DNA of 22,319 nt. Source: DATAPE01 sp034667525. Lineage in GTDB: Bacteria; Actinomycetota; CADDZG01; WHSQ01. Below, in pieces: positions 21,936 through 22,319 of the stretch; position 1 is the stretch's first letter; every line of letters begins with the position of its first letter. The stretch lies in contig JAXDJO010000053.1 in the NCBI GenBank assembly GCA_034667525.1, forward strand, positions 1-22,319, given 5' to 3'. Below the pieces are notes generated by a model. That model ran no database searches. It was not told where the DNA came from and was given only the letters and a program-made list of their open reading frames with translations. A program made the position numbers and the translations under genes.

Positions 21936-22319
21936 TGCATGACGGGCCGGGCGCGCGAGCGCGGGACCTCGCGGTGGCCGCGGCCGCCATCGCGATCCTG
22001 GCGACGAACCTCGCTTCGCACTTCGGGCCTAGGTTCGCAGTGAGAACCGAGCCTTCAGCAGTGGCAACCGCGGCGGGCCATACGCGGTCTGCGCAGCGGC
22101 TTCAGTCAGGCCCCACTATGGAAGGGGGCGGGGAGCTTGCTTCGATGAGCCTGGTCCCATCAGGGGGAGGATCGATCCTGTTGGCGGCCGCTACGCCCTC
22201 CCCCTCACCGCGCTTCGAACACTCGACAGGGAACGCTGGTACGGCGATCGTTTCGTTGCTCGTGTTGCTTGCATTCGCCGGCTTGTTCCTTTTGACGCGC
22301 AACAAATTGCGTCGCAAGT
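21935..22319 (+). CDS. Partial membrane-protein ORF running off the window
   Basis: Starting at the ATG in TGATG shared with the previous stop, the frame stays open for 128 codons to the window edge. The peptide has an N-terminal hydrophobic stretch (LAVAAAAIAILATNLA, about residues 13-28), a long polar Ser/Gly/Pro-rich middle, and a second hydrophobic segment TAIVSLLVLLAFAGLFLLTR followed by basic residues NKLRRK. This resembles a secreted or surface protein with a C-terminal membrane anchor, although no sortase motif is seen. The stop lies beyond the window, so the length is unknown. A minus-strand ORF covers part of the same stretch but lacks recognisable features. Confidence 0.45.
   Translation, partial: MHDGPGARARDLAVAAAAIAILATNLASHFGPRFAVRTEPSAVATAAGHTRSAQRLQSGPTMEGGGELASMSLVPSGGGSILLAAATPSPSPRFEHSTGNAGTAIVSLLVLLAFAGLFLLTRNKLRRK

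Noticed and set aside
22102..22317. Minus-strand ORF at the window end
   Set aside because: It is Arg/Pro-rich with no recognisable domain, and the opposite frame has two clear hydrophobic segments and is open from an overlapping start.

Overview
The window is high-GC, gene-dense bacterial chromosome, almost certainly from an actinobacterium (Actinomycetota). The marker genes are a BldD regulator with an intact c-di-GMP signature, a BldC-type HTH protein, a SigR/RsrA-like sigma/anti-sigma pair, a SigB/SigF-type sigma factor with an RsbW-like partner, Ku, and a DUF664/DinB protein. The gene set reads like a non-sporulating or deep-branching lineage rather than a classical Streptomyces, but no rRNA or other decisive taxonomic marker is present. 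No tRNA, rRNA, CRISPR array, transposase or prophage gene was seen. No gene-free stretch exceeds about 220 bases.

Layout. (1) 20-5190: a DinB/DUF664 protein, a secreted seven-repeat beta-propeller protein, a PLP-dependent decarboxylase on the minus strand broken by a 2-bp duplication, and a secreted phosphoesterase of the phospholipase C/acid phosphatase family. (2) 5299-8501: a four-gene osmoprotectant (glycine betaine/choline type) ABC importer (ATPase, two permeases, lipoprotein) ending at a perfect 13-bp hairpin. (3) 8636-9359: a 32-residue lysine-rich miniprotein and a small P-loop kinase-like ATPase. (4) 9369-11969 (minus): a large PAS-GAF-PAS-GAF-PP2C phosphatase of the RsbU type. (5) 12048-16459: a compact plus-strand series: alpha/beta hydrolase, membrane-anchored Mur ligase-like protein, D-Ala-D-Ala-ligase-like ATP-grasp enzyme, SigR-like sigma, zinc anti-sigma. 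It is followed by the BldC-like regulator and a winged-helix/coiled-coil protein. (6) 20575-17468 (minus): Ku, RsbW-like protein, SigF-like sigma, metallophosphoesterase, DUF2203. (7) 20735-22319: BldD, a small membrane protein on the minus strand, and two small membrane-protein ORFs on the plus strand, the last running off the window.

How they may work together (inference). Two stress sigma systems lie a few kilobases apart. The SigR-like one is the distal part of an envelope-biosynthesis gene series. The SigF-like one follows Ku, a DNA end-joining protein, in one apparent operon. The PP2C phosphatase is of the kind that feeds RsbW/SigF partner switching, although no RsbV-type antagonist is visible here. 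BldD and BldC add c-di-GMP-linked and developmental-type control.

The best candidate for an undescribed system is the hydrolase / Mur-ligase-like / Ddl-like cassette. Its Mur-type enzyme has membrane segments where the UDP-MurNAc-peptide-binding domain should be, and its ATP-grasp partner has an unusual C-terminal active-site segment.
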